Assembly: GCF_003428885.1 (NCBI RefSeq)
Contig: NZ_QQRU01000008.1
Span: forward strand, 66,172 to 129,807
Source of the DNA: Streptococcus sp. LQJ-218
GTDB lineage: Bacteria; Bacillota; Bacilli; Lactobacillales; Streptococcaceae
Reading direction: 5' to 3'
DNA length: 63,636 bases
Shown here: piece by piece, positions 36,051 through 45,615 of the stretch
Position numbering within the stretch: the first letter of the stretch is position 1
Layout: every line of letters begins with the position of its first letter
Notes under the pieces: generated by a model
Told to the model about the DNA's origin: nothing
Databases searched by the model: none
Seen by the model: the letters and a program-made list of their open reading frames with translations, nothing else
Translations under genes and position numbers: made by a program

Positions 36051-36899
36051 TCAGAGTGCTTTCCCAACCAGAATCTCAGCCTCAATAGTAATCTCTGTCA
36101 GTTGGCTCCAGTCAATCTTAGTCTGGTCGATGTGAAAGAGTAGGGGCGTCATGCTGAGTAGGGCTTGGAGTTGCTCTGCTGTGATAGTTTTAGTCAGAGA
36201 GGCAGTTTGACTAGATAGGATGGTAAAGTGTTCCTGGAAATGATTTTTGATATCTTGATTAGAATAATCCTTGTTTGTCAGCTGGTCTTGTACCTTCTGA
36301 CGGATTTCCTTGAGGTGATTTTCAGTTGGAATAACCTTTATCAAGATGCCGTCTTTGGATAAAACGCGACGAAATTCTCCATAGTTGGCAGGTGAGAAGA
36401 TATCAAGCAGAATGTCCATGCTGGTGTCTTTTATAGGGAGACGAGCTAGGTCGCCTACAAACCAATTGACTGCCCAGTTGGGTTCACTTTTAGCAGCGAT
36501 TTGGACTGAATCTTTTGAAATATCAAAGGCATAGAAGGTTTTATCAGAGTGACTTTCTTGGAGTTTGCGAGAGTAAAAGCCTTCACCACAGCCGATATCC
36601 AAGACAGTTTTTGCGGATGGATTCGTTGCTAGGAAGTCCGAGATGGTTTCTAAGATAGCCTGATAAAATCCAGCTTCTAGGATTTGCTGGCGATTTTGGA
36701 AGTTTTCCTTGTCGTAGTTGGCAGATTGCTTGATTTGAGGTGCCAGATTGACATAGCCGAATTTTGCCAAGTCAAAGGAATGACGGTTGCAGCACTTGAG
36801 ACTGCTCTCTACCAGAGTCAGCTTTTCTTGGCAGATAGGACAGGCAAAGGCAGTCGCAGAAGCAAAGCGCTGGAGTTTGGGTTTTAGGTTTGTATTCAT
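36051..36899 (-). CDS. rlmA: 23S rRNA (guanine-N1-)-methyltransferase RlmA(II)-like
   Basis: This 282-residue cytoplasmic methyltransferase has an N-terminal zinc finger (FACPICQEKLTLVESSLKCC, then NRHSFD). A SAM-binding domain follows with VLDIGCGEGFYSRKL near residue 95 and a second DLARLPIKDTSMDILLDIFSPANYGEF. It matches RlmA(II), which methylates G748 of 23S rRNA in Gram-positive bacteria and affects tylosin and telithromycin action. It stands between the small membrane genes and ABC module 2 and is transcribed with neither: a terminator lies just upstream of its start. Confidence 0.85.
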   Translation of the reverse strand: MNTNLKPKLQRFASATAFACPICQEKLTLVESSLKCCNRHSFDLAKFGYVNLAPQIKQSANYDKENFQNRQQILEAGFYQAILETISDFLATNPSAKTVLDIGCGEGFYSRKLQESHSDKTFYAFDISKDSVQIAAKSEPNWAVNWFVGDLARLPIKDTSMDILLDIFSPANYGEFRRVLSKDGILIKVIPTENHLKEIRQKVQDQLTNKDYSNQDIKNHFQEHFTILSSQTASLTKTITAEQLQALLSMTPLLFHIDQTKIDWSQLTEITIEAEILVGKAL

Positions 36900-36914
36900 A
36901 GTTTAAGTCTAGCA

Positions 36915-36947
36915 AAAAAAGGACTGGATGGCAAATGCCTCCAGTCG
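36915..36947 (-). terminator. Terminator of ABC module 2
   Basis: On the minus strand GACTGGA and TCCAGTC, with an inner GGCA/TGCC stem, are followed by CTTTTTTT. Confidence 0.8.
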
Positions 36948-36953
36948 GCGAAA

Positions 36954-37655
36954 CTATAAGTGATCCTTTCCATTCCATTTAAAGGCATAGTGAGTAAGAA
37001 TTATAAGGCAGATAACCCAGAAAATGGTGGCGATCATACTAGAACTAGTTATAGTGAATGAGTCCGGTCTTGTCAAAAATTCTGTATTTGCTCCAATAAA
37101 AGAATATTGAGTAATATAAAACAACAAGGAGTTACTATTATCTATTGCAATCATTGGTAAAAAAGTAGCGATAAGTAAAACCAACATACTAAATAAACTA
37201 GCATGAACTTGCGTTTTTGCAAAAAGTCCTATAAGGAGATTGATAAGGATAAATATCAATGAAGTCATCATAACAACAAGACAATAAATAGTAAACTGTT
37301 GAATATGTATTCCGAAAAAAATTGGCATAGAAATAGCCGTAAGAGCTGAAAAGAAGAAAGGAAAGGCTAAAGTAGATAAAATATACTCTGTTCTAGTTAC
37401 ACCCGTTAAAATAAGAGTTCTTAACATTTTCTTCTCTTTTTCTTCGGAAACCATCAAAGAAGTGAATGAACCTGCCGTTAAACTATAAACTAAATCTAAA
37501 CCTATATTTAAAAAGAATATTTCTCCATGTATGAAAGGGATTGTCTGTAAGATGAGAAAATCTAAAAAAGGTGTCACAACACAGACAAAGAGTAAAACTT
37601 TATTTGTAATTAGATACTGCCAACGAAACCAGAACAGAGATTGTAATCTATTCAT
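36954..37655 (-). CDS. ABC-2 type transporter permease (module 2)
   Basis: This 233-residue membrane protein has six predicted helices. The pattern SFTSLMVSEEKEKKMLRTLILTGVTRTEYILSTLAF is the clear counterpart of module 1's SMISNSIAEEKEKRIFKTLI. It overlaps the ATPase gene upstream of it by 8 bases, just as in module 1. The two permeases are paralogues in inverted orientation about 2 kb apart. The substrate is unknown. Confidence 0.87.
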   Translation of the reverse strand: MNRLQSLFWFRWQYLITNKVLLFVCVVTPFLDFLILQTIPFIHGEIFFLNIGLDLVYSLTAGSFTSLMVSEEKEKKMLRTLILTGVTRTEYILSTLAFPFFFSALTAISMPIFFGIHIQQFTIYCLVVMMTSLIFILINLLIGLFAKTQVHASLFSMLVLLIATFLPMIAIDNSNSLLFYITQYSFIGANTEFLTRPDSFTITSSSMIATIFWVICLIILTHYAFKWNGKDHL

Positions 37656-38475
37656 GTTTTTCTCCTTTCGCTAGATTGATGAAAATATTCTCTAAAGATT
37701 CTTCCAAGGTATGTATACTAATTACATCTGATGAATTAATGTAGTTAGCAACCATTTCTTTAGAAATAATTTTTGTATCTTGATTTTTAAAACGAATTAA
37801 TACTTTATTACTAGGGCTATACTTATCAATAATATCTTGTGGTGCCCCATACTCTATGAGATGACCAGAGTACAATAAGCCGATTGTATCACAAATTTTT
37901 GTGGCTTCATCCATATTGTGGGTAGTTAAAAAAATAGTGCACCCTTCTTCTTTCAGTGTCTGTAAAATATGATGTACTTTATTAGTTAGAATTGGATCGA
38001 GTCCAGAGGTTGGTTCATCTAAAAATAAAATTTTGGGGTGATGTAAAATAGAACGAATCAATAGCATACGTTGCCTCATTCCAGTAGATAATCTATCTGA
38101 TCTAGTATTACGATCTTTAAAAAGATCTAATTCTTTTAACAAAAAATCTAGACGATCTGTTTTTATTTGATGGAATTTAGCAAAAAAGAGTAAATTTTGA
38201 TAGACTGTCATTTTCTCATAGAAACCAACAGTATCACTCATAATTCCAATTTCTCCAAAATCTAAAGAATTTAATTTGTTGGTATCTTTTTCTAAAACTG
38301 TTGCTATTCCTTGATCGGGGACAAGTTGTCCTGTCAAAATATGGATTGTCGTAGTTTTACCAGCACCAGAAGGACCTAGGAAACCAAATATTTCCCCGCT
38401 TTTTACTTCAAACGATACGTTTGATAATGCAACTTTTTCTCGAAATTTTTTAAAAATGTGGCTTACTTTAATCAT
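37648..38475 (-). CDS. ABC transporter ATP-binding protein (module 2)
   Basis: This 275-residue ATPase has Walker A GPSGAGKTT, signature LSTGMRQRM, Walker B ILFLDEPTSGLDP and TTHNM, where the usual Asp after the switch His is Asn. Sequence is roughly half identical to the module 1 ATPase throughout, including the C-terminal extension ending ENIFINLAKGE (module 1: EDIFIKLTGE). AAAGGAG precedes the ATG. An imperfect inverted repeat upstream (38531-38569) may regulate it. Confidence 0.9.
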   Translation of the reverse strand: MIKVSHIFKKFREKVALSNVSFEVKSGEIFGFLGPSGAGKTTTIHILTGQLVPDQGIATVLEKDTNKLNSLDFGEIGIMSDTVGFYEKMTVYQNLLFFAKFHQIKTDRLDFLLKELDLFKDRNTRSDRLSTGMRQRMLLIRSILHHPKILFLDEPTSGLDPILTNKVHHILQTLKEEGCTIFLTTHNMDEATKICDTIGLLYSGHLIEYGAPQDIIDKYSPSNKVLIRFKNQDTKIISKEMVANYINSSDVISIHTLEESLENIFINLAKGEKHE

Positions 38476-38530
38476 ACAAACTCCTTTAATATAATACAGT
38501 AGGAATTTTTCAAATTAATCTTACTTTATT

Positions 38531-38569
38531 GATGTCCTAAAAGAATGAAGTCATTATTTTAAGAACATC
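38531..38569. promoter_or_regulatory. Inverted repeat upstream of ABC module 2
   Basis: GATGTCCTAAAAGAAT (38531-38546) and ATTATTTTAAGAACATC (38553-38569) are imperfectly complementary arms around six bases. It lies about 55-95 bases before the ATPase start, upstream of a TTGAAA/TATTAA-like promoter. An operator or leader-like structure are both possible. Confidence 0.45.
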
Positions 38570-38650
38570 ATCTAAAAAAATAAAATTATCTATTTATTAT
38601 TTTATCATAAAAAATAGCACAAATCATATAGGAATAGTAATAAACACAAC

Positions 38651-38686
38651 AAAAAGGAGTTACCTTTCTCGAGGTTAACTCCTTTG
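38651..38686 (-). terminator. Terminator of tyrS
   Basis: On the minus strand AAAGGAGTTAACCT pairs with AGGTAACTCCTTTTTG across a short loop, ending in T residues. Confidence 0.8.
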
Positions 38687-38709
38687 TTTATAGGTAAATG
38701 TTGAATAGT

Positions 38710-39966
38710 TTAGTAAGTCAATACAAAGTATTTTTTCTTCCCACGACGGATAACAGTCAGTTCGTTCTCTAACTTATCAGCGTCACTTAAGACATAGTCA
38801 AGGTCTTGGATGCGGTCGCCGTTGACGTAGATTGCTCCGTTTTGTACGTCTTCACGGGCTTGGCGTTTTGAGTTAACCACGCCAGAAGATACGAGAAGTT
38901 CAACGATATTGTGGTTTTCGTCTGCTTGTACTTGGTAGTTTGGCACACCACGAAGTCCTTGTTTGAGTTCTTTGACAGAAAGGTTTTTGATATTTCCTGC
39001 AAAGAGTTGCTCTGTGATGTTAAGGGCTTCTTTGTAAGCTTCTTCTCCGTGAACAAGTGTCACGACTTCACGAGCGAGGACTTTTTGAGCCAAACGTTCG
39101 TGTGGAGCGGCCTCAAACTGTTTACGGATGTCTTCGATTTCATCGAGTGACAAGAAGGTAAAGATTTTCAAGAAGCGAACAGCGTCAGCGTCCATAACGT
39201 TCATCCAGAATTGGTACATTTCGTATGGTGAAGTTTTTTCAGGGTTGAGCCAAACTGCGTTTCCTTCTGATTTACCAAATTTCTTACCAGTTGCATCTGT
39301 GATCAGTGGAACAGTGATAACGTGGCCAGTCTTGTCAGCTTTACGACGAAGCAATTCGGTACCAGCTGTCATATTGCCCCATTGGTCAGAACCACCGATT
39401 TGTAGCGTTACATTGTGGTCTTGGTTAAGGGCGAAGAAGTCGTAACCTTGCATGATTTGGTAAGCAAACTCAGTATAAGAAATCCCTGTTTCAATCCGTT
39501 TTTTCACAGACTCCTTACTCATCATGTAGTTGACAGTGAAGTATTTTCCGATATCACGGAGGAAGTCAATGAAGCTGATGCTGCCAAACCAGTCGTAGTT
39601 GTTGACCATGACAGCTTTATTTTCACCATTTTCAAAGTCAAGAAAGCGAGAAAGTTGTCCTTGGATAGACTTGACCCAGCCATCTACTGTGTCTTTTGTT
39701 TGGAGACTACGTTCAGCATCTTTGAAGGACGGATCTCCGATGAGACCTGTAGCACCGCCAACGAGCGCATAAGGTTTGTGACCTGCTAGCTGCAAGCGAC
39801 GACTTGTCAAGATTGCGACAAGGTGGCCTAGGTGAAGGCTGTCAGCAGTTGGATCGTAGCCAGTATAATAAGAGACTTGACCTTCTTCTAGGGCTTTACG
39901 CAAAGCTTCTTCATCAGTCGTTTGAAAAATCAAACCACGCTCTTTTAGCTCATCAAAAATGTGCAT
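38710..39966 (-). CDS. tyrS: Tyrosyl-tRNA synthetase
   Basis: This 418-residue class I synthetase charges tRNA-Tyr. The HIGH motif appears as SLHLGHLV near residue 45 and the KMSKS motif as KKFGKSEGN near residue 230. A C-terminal S4-like RNA-binding domain is present ([20 protein letters not shown]). AAAGGAG precedes ATG 39966. The gene is divergent from pbp1b. The upstream gap of about 140 bases is too short for a T-box, and none is seen. Confidence 0.97.
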   Translation of the reverse strand: MHIFDELKERGLIFQTTDEEALRKALEEGQVSYYTGYDPTADSLHLGHLVAILTSRRLQLAGHKPYALVGGATGLIGDPSFKDAERSLQTKDTVDGWVKSIQGQLSRFLDFENGENKAVMVNNYDWFGSISFIDFLRDIGKYFTVNYMMSKESVKKRIETGISYTEFAYQIMQGYDFFALNQDHNVTLQIGGSDQWGNMTAGTELLRRKADKTGHVITVPLITDATGKKFGKSEGNAVWLNPEKTSPYEMYQFWMNVMDADAVRFLKIFTFLSLDEIEDIRKQFEAAPHERLAQKVLAREVVTLVHGEEAYKEALNITEQLFAGNIKNLSVKELKQGLRGVPNYQVQADENHNIVELLVSSGVVNSKRQAREDVQNGAIYVNGDRIQDLDYVLSDADKLENELTVIRRGKKKYFVLTY

Positions 39967-40083
39967 GTGTCTTTTCTCCTTTTTAAAAATATTGTTTCTA
40001 CCTATTGTATCACAAACTTGGGCAATAGCCTAGTAGAATAGGGAAGAAAGTGGCTATTTTATTGAAAGTTTACCTTTTATGGT

Positions 40084-40089
40084 ATAATA
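40084..40089 (+). promoter_or_regulatory. -10 box of pbp1b
   Basis: TATAAT preceded by TGG makes an extended -10 about 19 bases before the start codon. The very short leader still leaves room for GAGG at 40098-40101. Confidence 0.6.
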
Positions 40090-40107
40090 GAAAAAATGAG
40101 GAAATCC

Positions 40108-42510
40108 ATGCAAAATCAATTAAATGACTTAAAACAAAAAATGCTGGAATTTTTCCAGCTAGTAAAATCAAAAATAAAGCATAAAAAATCAGAGAAAGTC
40201 TCAGAAGAGAAGCAATCGGATTGGACAAGAGGGAGAATTCTGTCTATCCTAGGAAGAGCTTTAGTTGCTATTAAGGGAATTTTGAATGCTCTCTTTATTC
40301 TAGGCTTTATCGGTGGGCTTTTTGGTGCTGGTGTAGCTCTTGGTTATGGGGTTGCTTTGTTTGACAAGGCTAAGGTTCCCCAAGCGGATAGTTTGGTCAA
40401 GCAGGTTAAAAATATTTCTTCCATCTCAGAAATTGTTTATGCAGATGGAAGTGTCATTGCTTCTATCGAAAGTGACCTACTGAGAACTTCTGTTTCATCT
40501 GAGGAAATATCGGACAATCTTAAAAAGGCTATCGTTGCAACTGAGGATGAACATTTTCTTGAACATAGTGGGGTTGTGCCCAAAGCTGTGATTCGGGCGA
40601 CTTTGGGAACCTTTGCAGGTTTGGGCTCATCTAGTGGGGGCTCGACCTTGACACAGCAGCTAATCAAGCAACAAGTGGTCGGAGATGCTCCTACTTTAGC
40701 TCGTAAGGCTACAGAAATTGTCGATGCCCTTGCTTTGGAACGCAACATGAGCAAGGATGAAATCTTGACTACTTATCTCAATGTTGCTCCCTTTGGTCGA
40801 AATCATAAAGGCCAGAATATTGCAGGTGCCCAGCAAGCTGCTGAAGGAATTTTCGGTATCGATGCCAACAAGCTGAGTATTCCCCAAGCGGCCTTCTTAG
40901 CAGGTTTGCCACAGAGTCCGATTACTTATTCTCCTTATGAAAATACTGGAGAGTTAAAGAGTGATGAAGACTTAGAACCTGGTTTGAAGCGGGCCAAGGA
41001 TGTTCTCTACAACATGTACCGTACGGGTGCTCTGACTCAGGAAGAATACGACCAGTATAAGGATTATAATCTCAAACAAGACTTCTTGCCGTCAGGTACT
41101 GTCAATGTTGTTTCGAGGGATTATCTTTACTTTACAGCTATGGCTGAAGCGACAGATCGCATGTATGATTATTTAGTTCAACAGGACAATGTTTCTAGCC
41201 AAGAGTTGAAAAACGAGTCGATTCAAAAGGCTTATCACGAGCGAGCTGAACAGGAATTGAGTAACGGTGGCTACAAAATCACGACAACAATCAATAAAAA
41301 AATCCATAACGCCATGCAACATGCAGTTGCTAACTACGGTCATTTGGTAGATGATTCGACTGGGGAGCCTGAAGTAGGGAATGTTTTAATGGACAATCAA
41401 ACGGGGGCTGTTCTAGGCTTTGTTGGTGGTCGTAATTACCAGACTAACCAAAACAATCATGCCTTTGACACGAAGCGCTCGCCAGCCTCTACAACCAAAC
41501 CTTTGTTGGCCTACGGTATTGCCATTGACCAAGGTTTGATGGGGAGCGCTAGTATCTTGTCCAATTATCCGACAAAATTCTCTAATGGAAATCCTATCAT
41601 GTATGTGAACAGTCCAGGTACAGGCATGATGACTTTGGGTGAAGCCCTGAACTATTCGTGGAATATCCCAGCCTATTGGACCTATCGCATGCTTCGTGAG
41701 AAGGGTGTGGATGTCAAGAGCTACATGGAGAAAATGGGTTACGAGATTCCAGAGTACGGTATCGAAAGTTTGCCTATGGGTGGTGGGATTGAAGTCACAG
41801 TTGCCCAGCATACCAATGGTTATCAAACAATTGCCAATAACGGTGTCTACCATCAAAAACATGTGATTTCTAAGATTGAATCATCTGACGGTACAGTAAT
41901 CTATGAATTCCAAGACAAACCTGTTCAAGTGTACTCGAAGGCAACAGCAACGATTATGCAGAGTTTGCTTCGTGAGGTGATTTCATCTCGGATCACTTCA
42001 AGTTTCCAAACGGACTTGGCTTCTATCAATTCAAGCTTAGCGCGTGCAGACTGGATTGGTAAGACTGGTACAACCAATGAAGATGAAAATATGTGGCTTA
42101 TGCTTTCGACACCAAAATTGACTCTAGGTGGTTGGCTAGGTCATGATGACAATCACCCAATGGCTAAGGGGGCCGGGCACCATAGAAATGCCAAATATAT
42201 GGCTTACTTAGTAAATGCTATCCAACAGGCTGAACCTGGTGTTTGGGGCAATGAACGCTTTAATCTTGATCCTAGTGTAACCCAATCTCAGGTCCTCAAA
42301 TCTACAGGGCAGAAGCCAGGCAAAGTATCCGTTAATGGAAAAACAGTTGATCTTTCAGGTTCTACTGTAACGAGCTATTGGGCTACCAAGGCGGGAGCTC
42401 CTACGACAAGCTATCACTTTGCTATTGGAGGAAGTGAAGCAGATTACCAAAACGCTTGGTCCAGTATTATTGGTAGTTTCTCATCTACACAATCAAATAG
42501 TAGAAGATAG
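40108..42510 (+). CDS. pbp1b: Bifunctional class A penicillin-binding protein 1b
   Basis: This 800-residue membrane-anchored enzyme polymerises and cross-links peptidoglycan. It has a cytoplasmic Lys-rich tail and one membrane helix ([20 protein letters not shown]). The GT51 glycosyltransferase domain follows, with its catalytic-Glu region ([13 protein letters not shown]) and [13 protein letters not shown]. The transpeptidase domain has SXXK as STTK ([13 protein letters not shown]), SXN as SWN and KTGTT. ATG 40108 ([12 protein letters not shown]) matches the pneumococcal PBP1b start as I remember it; ATG 40096 is the alternative. The C-terminus is Ser-rich but shorter than in pneumococcus. 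Resistance mosaicism cannot be judged without alignment. Confidence 0.93.
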   Translation: MQNQLNDLKQKMLEFFQLVKSKIKHKKSEKVSEEKQSDWTRGRILSILGRALVAIKGILNALFILGFIGGLFGAGVALGYGVALFDKAKVPQADSLVKQVKNISSISEIVYADGSVIASIESDLLRTSVSSEEISDNLKKAIVATEDEHFLEHSGVVPKAVIRATLGTFAGLGSSSGGSTLTQQLIKQQVVGDAPTLARKATEIVDALALERNMSKDEILTTYLNVAPFGRNHKGQNIAGAQQAAEGIFGIDANKLSIPQAAFLAGLPQSPITYSPYENTGELKSDEDLEPGLKRAKDVLYNMYRTGALTQEEYDQYKDYNLKQDFLPSGTVNVVSRDYLYFTAMAEATDRMYDYLVQQDNVSSQELKNESIQKAYHERAEQELSNGGYKITTTINKKIHNAMQHAVANYGHLVDDSTGEPEVGNVLMDNQTGAVLGFVGGRNYQTNQNNHAFDTKRSPASTTKPLLAYGIAIDQGLMGSASILSNYPTKFSNGNPIMYVNSPGTGMMTLGEALNYSWNIPAYWTYRMLREKGVDVKSYMEKMGYEIPEYGIESLPMGGGIEVTVAQHTNGYQTIANNGVYHQKHVISKIESSDGTVIYEFQDKPVQVYSKATATIMQSLLREVISSRITSSFQTDLASINSSLARADWIGKTGTTNEDENMWLMLSTPKLTLGGWLGHDDNHPMAKGAGHHRNAKYMAYLVNAIQQAEPGVWGNERFNLDPSVTQSQVLKSTGQKPGKVSVNGKTVDLSGSTVTSYWATKAGAPTTSYHFAIGGSEADYQNAWSSIIGSFSSTQSNSRR

Positions 42511-42511
42511 G

Positions 42512-42538
42512 AAAGTGGTATTGATTGCCACTTTTTTC
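42512..42538 (+). terminator. Terminator of pbp1b
   Basis: AAAGTGG and CCACTTTTTT arms with a short loop directly follow the stop codon. Confidence 0.8.
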
Positions 42539-42566
42539 TTTTTTCTTTTCGTGTTACAATAAAGGT

Positions 42567-43478
42567 ATGAATCAGTATCAGAAAAAGATTGTTAACGGAA
42601 CTATTTACTCGCTCCTATCCGGCTTAATCTGGGGCATCTGTGGAATTTTAGGAGAATATTTCTTTACTCATTATCCAGTGTCTTCGGGCTGGATTACCTC
42701 TATGCGTTTGACACTGGCAGGGAGTCTTGTGCTCATTTGGTCTGCAATGCAATTAAAGTCACAAGTGTTAGATATCTGGCGAGACAAGAAAAATTACCTG
42801 CCCTTTTTGGCCTATGCTATTTTGGGGATTTTTTCAGTTCAGTATTTTTTCTATCTCTGTGTAGAGCACTCAAATGCAGCGACAGCAACTATTTTACAGT
42901 TTATCAGTCCTGTCTTTATCCTCTTTTACAATCGTTTAGTTTATCAAAAACGAGCGTCAAAAAGCGCCATTTTCTATGTTTTGATCGCCATGTTGGGTGT
43001 TTGCTTGATGGCGACAAAGGGAGATCTCTCCCAGTTATCTGTGACTCCGCTAGCCCTTATAACGGGTTTACTGAGTGCCATGGGTGTTATGTTTAATGTG
43101 ATTTTGCCTCGGTCTTTCGCTAAAAGATACGGTTTTGTACCGACGGTTGGGTGGGGGATGATTTTGGCAGGTTTATTTAGTAATGTCCTCACGCCAGTGT
43201 ATCAGCTTTCCTTTACTCTTGATATTTGGAGTATCTTGATTTGCCTCATTATCGCTTTCTTTGGGACGGCTTTTGCTTTTTTCATTTCCATGAAGGCTGT
43301 GTCCATGGTTTCTCCTTTGGTGGTTTCCGTTATCAGTGCCAGTGAACCTTTATCGTCTGCTCTATTGAGTGCTTTATTTTTAGGCTTGGTAGTGGATTGG
43401 TCCCTCCTTCTAGCTATGGTCCTGATTATTTTACCCATGATTTTCTTATCGATAGAAGAAGTAAAAGAAAGTAAATAA
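42567..43478 (+). CDS. EamA/DMT-family transporter
   Basis: This 303-residue membrane protein has ten hydrophobic helices in two EamA repeats of about 140 residues each (first GLIWGICGILGEYFF, second LLSAMGVMFNVILP). This is the drug/metabolite transporter superfamily. Members export amino acids, metabolites or drugs, and the substrate is not evident. ATG 42567 (MNQYQKKIVNG) follows AAAGG; the longer frame runs back into the pbp1b terminator and is rejected. Confidence 0.87.
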   Translation: MNQYQKKIVNGTIYSLLSGLIWGICGILGEYFFTHYPVSSGWITSMRLTLAGSLVLIWSAMQLKSQVLDIWRDKKNYLPFLAYAILGIFSVQYFFYLCVEHSNAATATILQFISPVFILFYNRLVYQKRASKSAIFYVLIAMLGVCLMATKGDLSQLSVTPLALITGLLSAMGVMFNVILPRSFAKRYGFVPTVGWGMILAGLFSNVLTPVYQLSFTLDIWSILICLIIAFFGTAFAFFISMKAVSMVSPLVVSVISASEPLSSALLSALFLGLVVDWSLLLAMVLIILPMIFLSIEEVKESK

Positions 43479-43507
43479 AAAGTCTTTTCTTAATTCTAAA
43501 AGTGTGC

Positions 43508-43670
43508 TATACTAGAATGGTCAATAAAACACGGGGAGATAGTTGTGAAGAGTGTTTTTAGGTTGTATCGGTAGGGGGCTTGCTTTTACCGACAGCACGT
43601 TTTATCTCATATCCCTAAAAATCATACCTAAAAACAAACAAAAAGGCTTCAAATTTGAGGCCTTTTTTGG
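43508..43670 (+). ncRNA. Structured leader or small RNA upstream of dapH
   Basis: An extended -10 (TGCTATACT, ending at 43513) begins a transcript that reaches a strong terminator (AAAAGGCTTCA and TTGAGGCCTTTTTT, 43640-43668). Inside are several complementary segments: ATAAAAC with GTTTTAT, CGGTA with TACCG, and GTTTTTAGG with two competing partners CCTAAAAAC and CCCTAAAAATC. Competing pairings suggest a switching leader. A 9-codon frame (GTG 43545, MKSVFRLYR) with GGGGAG before it lies within. dapH has its own TATAAT at 43686-43691, so an independent small RNA is the alternative. I do not recognise a known riboswitch class. Confidence 0.5.
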
Positions 43671-43707
43671 TAGAATAGGTATCATTATAATGAACCAGGA
43701 GGCGCCT

Positions 43708-44406
43708 ATGACTGCTACAAAAATGAACGCTCAAGAAATTATCCAATTTATCGCCAATGCTGAAAAGAAAACCAGGGTTAAAGTAACCTTTGAAGGACAA
43801 CTTGCAACTGCTGTACCTAGCTCTGTTGTCAAATTAGGGAATGTCTTGTTTGGTGACTGGAAGGACGTGGCTCCGCTTCTCGATGGTTTGGTAGAAAATC
43901 AAGACTATGTTGTTGAGCAAGATGCTCGTAATTCTGCCGTTCCTTTGCTAGATAAACGTGCTATCAACGCTCGTATCGAGCCAGGTGCTATTATCCGTGA
44001 CCAGGTTGAAATTGGTGCCAATGCTGTTATCATGATGGGAGCAGTCATTAACATCGGTGCTGAAATTGGTGCAGGAACCATGATTGACATGGGTGCTATC
44101 CTTGGTGGCCGTGCTATTGTGGGGAAAAACAGTCATATTGGTGCAGGTGCCGTTCTTGCAGGTGTGATTGAGCCAGCTAGCGCAGAACCAGTCCGTGTTG
44201 GAGACAATGTTCTCATCGGTGCCAATGCTGTGGTTATCGAAGGGGTCCAAATCGGTAGTGGTTCAGTTGTCGCAGCAGGAGCTATTGTTACCCAAGATGT
44301 CCCAGAAAATGTGGTGGTAGCAGGTGTTCCAGCTCGTATCATCAAAGAGATTGATTCCCAAACCCAACAAAAAACAGCGCTAGAGGATGCGCTTCGTACC
44401 TTGTAA
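43708..44406 (+). CDS. dapH: 2,3,4,5-tetrahydropyridine-2,6-dicarboxylate N-acetyltransferase
   Basis: This 232-residue cytoplasmic acetyltransferase acts in the acetylated branch of diaminopimelate and lysine synthesis, supplying lysine for the peptidoglycan stem peptide. An alpha/beta N-terminal domain (residues 1-85) precedes a left-handed beta-helix of hexapeptide repeats ([20 protein letters not shown]). ATG 43708 has CAGGAGGCG upstream; the longer open frame runs through the leader terminator and is not coding. It is often annotated dapD in streptococci, but the N-acetyl type and the neighbouring deacetylase make dapH the precise name. Confidence 0.92.
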   Translation: MTATKMNAQEIIQFIANAEKKTRVKVTFEGQLATAVPSSVVKLGNVLFGDWKDVAPLLDGLVENQDYVVEQDARNSAVPLLDKRAINARIEPGAIIRDQVEIGANAVIMMGAVINIGAEIGAGTMIDMGAILGGRAIVGKNSHIGAGAVLAGVIEPASAEPVRVGDNVLIGANAVVIEGVQIGSGSVVAAGAIVTQDVPENVVVAGVPARIIKEIDSQTQQKTALEDALRTL

Positions 44407-44419
44407 TTGTAAAAGTAAT

Positions 44420-44452
44420 AAAGAGGCGGAATCCTTTTTCCAGCCTCTTTCT
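44420..44452 (+). terminator. Hairpin between dapH and dapL
   Basis: AAAGAGGC and GCCTCTTT arms with a 15-base loop and a weak T-run after. It may reduce but not stop read-through into dapL. Confidence 0.6.
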
Positions 44453-44473
44453 GCTATATAGGAGGACAGATAG

Positions 44474-45604
44474 ATGTTAGATTTGATTCAGACTAGACGA
44501 GATTTGCACCAGATTCCAGAGATTGGCTTGGAGGAGTTCAATACTCAGGCTTATTTACTGGATGTGATTGAGAAATTGACTGCAGGCAAGAATTTTGTCC
44601 AAATCCGAGCTTGGCGGACAGGGATTTTGGTTTATTTGCAGGGAAGTCAGCCGAAGCGTACCATTGGTTGGAGAACAGATATTGATGGCCTGCCCATCGT
44701 TGAACAAACAGGCTTGCCTTTCGCTTCTCAGCATCAAGGTCGTATGCATGCTTGTGGCCATGATTTCCACATGACTATTGCTTTGGGCTGTCTTGAGAGA
44801 GCCCTTGAGGAGCAACCAAAGAACAATCTGCTCTTTCTGTTTCAACCTGCTGAAGAAAATGAAGCTGGTGGCATGCTCATGTATGAGGATGGCGCTTTTG
44901 GAGATTGGTTGCCAGACCAGTTTTATGGGCTCCATGTTCGGCCAGATTTGAAGGTTGGGCAGATTGCGACCAATACTCATACACTCTTTGCAGGAACTTG
45001 CGAAGTGAAGATTCGATTCAAAGGCAAAGGGGGACACGCAGCTTTTCCACATGAAGCTAATGATGCCTTGGTGGCGGCTAGCTATTTTGTAACTCAAGTC
45101 CAGTCAGTTGTCAGCCGTAATGTCAATCCTATAGAGGGGGCTGTCGTCACTTTCGGTGTCTTTCAAGCTGGAACAACCAACAATGTCATCACAGACACAG
45201 CCTTTTTGCATGGAACTATTCGGGCATTAACTCAGGATATGAGTCTCTTGGTGCAAAAGAGGGTCAAAACAGTTGCAGAAGGAGTTGCAGCTGCCTTTGA
45301 TATGGAAGTTGAAGTCGAACTCAAGCAAGGTGGTTACCTGCCTGTTGAGAACAATCCAGCCTTGGCGCGTGAACTGATGGATTTCTTTGAAGAAAAAGAG
45401 GGAATTGAGCTGATTAATATCGAACCTGCTATGACAGGTGAGGATTTTGGTTATCTCCTTTCAAAAGTTGATGGCGTTATGTTTTGGCTAGGTATTGATA
45501 GTTTCTACGCCCTTCATCACCCTCAAATGAGTCCTAAGGAAGAAGCCTTAGCTATTGGGGTGGATGCGGTCTCTAGTTTCCTGACAAAGAAGGCAGCAGA
45601 GTAG
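44474..45604 (+). CDS. dapL: N-acetyldiaminopimelate deacetylase (M20 peptidase family)
   Basis: This 376-residue metallohydrolase of the M20D/amidohydrolase family removes the acetyl group from N-acetyl-LL-diaminopimelate. Visible motifs are [17 protein letters not shown] at the N-terminus, the metal ligands MHACGHDFH and [10 protein letters not shown], and the C-terminal His in [19 protein letters not shown]. It is often annotated as hippurate hydrolase. Position directly after dapH argues for the diaminopimelate role, as in Bacillus. AGGAGG precedes the ATG. Confidence 0.9.
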   Translation: MLDLIQTRRDLHQIPEIGLEEFNTQAYLLDVIEKLTAGKNFVQIRAWRTGILVYLQGSQPKRTIGWRTDIDGLPIVEQTGLPFASQHQGRMHACGHDFHMTIALGCLERALEEQPKNNLLFLFQPAEENEAGGMLMYEDGAFGDWLPDQFYGLHVRPDLKVGQIATNTHTLFAGTCEVKIRFKGKGGHAAFPHEANDALVAASYFVTQVQSVVSRNVNPIEGAVVTFGVFQAGTTNNVITDTAFLHGTIRALTQDMSLLVQKRVKTVAEGVAAAFDMEVEVELKQGGYLPVENNPALARELMDFFEEKEGIELINIEPAMTGEDFGYLLSKVDGVMFWLGIDSFYALHHPQMSPKEEALAIGVDAVSSFLTKKAAE

Positions 45605-45615
45605 GAGGATTGTTT

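Noticed and set aside
39967..40095. T-box leader for tyrS (also considered for hisS and aspS)
   Set aside because: The upstream gaps are too short or lack the AGGGTGG-type T-box sequence and a specifier stem.
43479..43707. Lysine riboswitch before dapH
   Set aside because: The characteristic AGAGGTGC core and five-helix layout are not seen.
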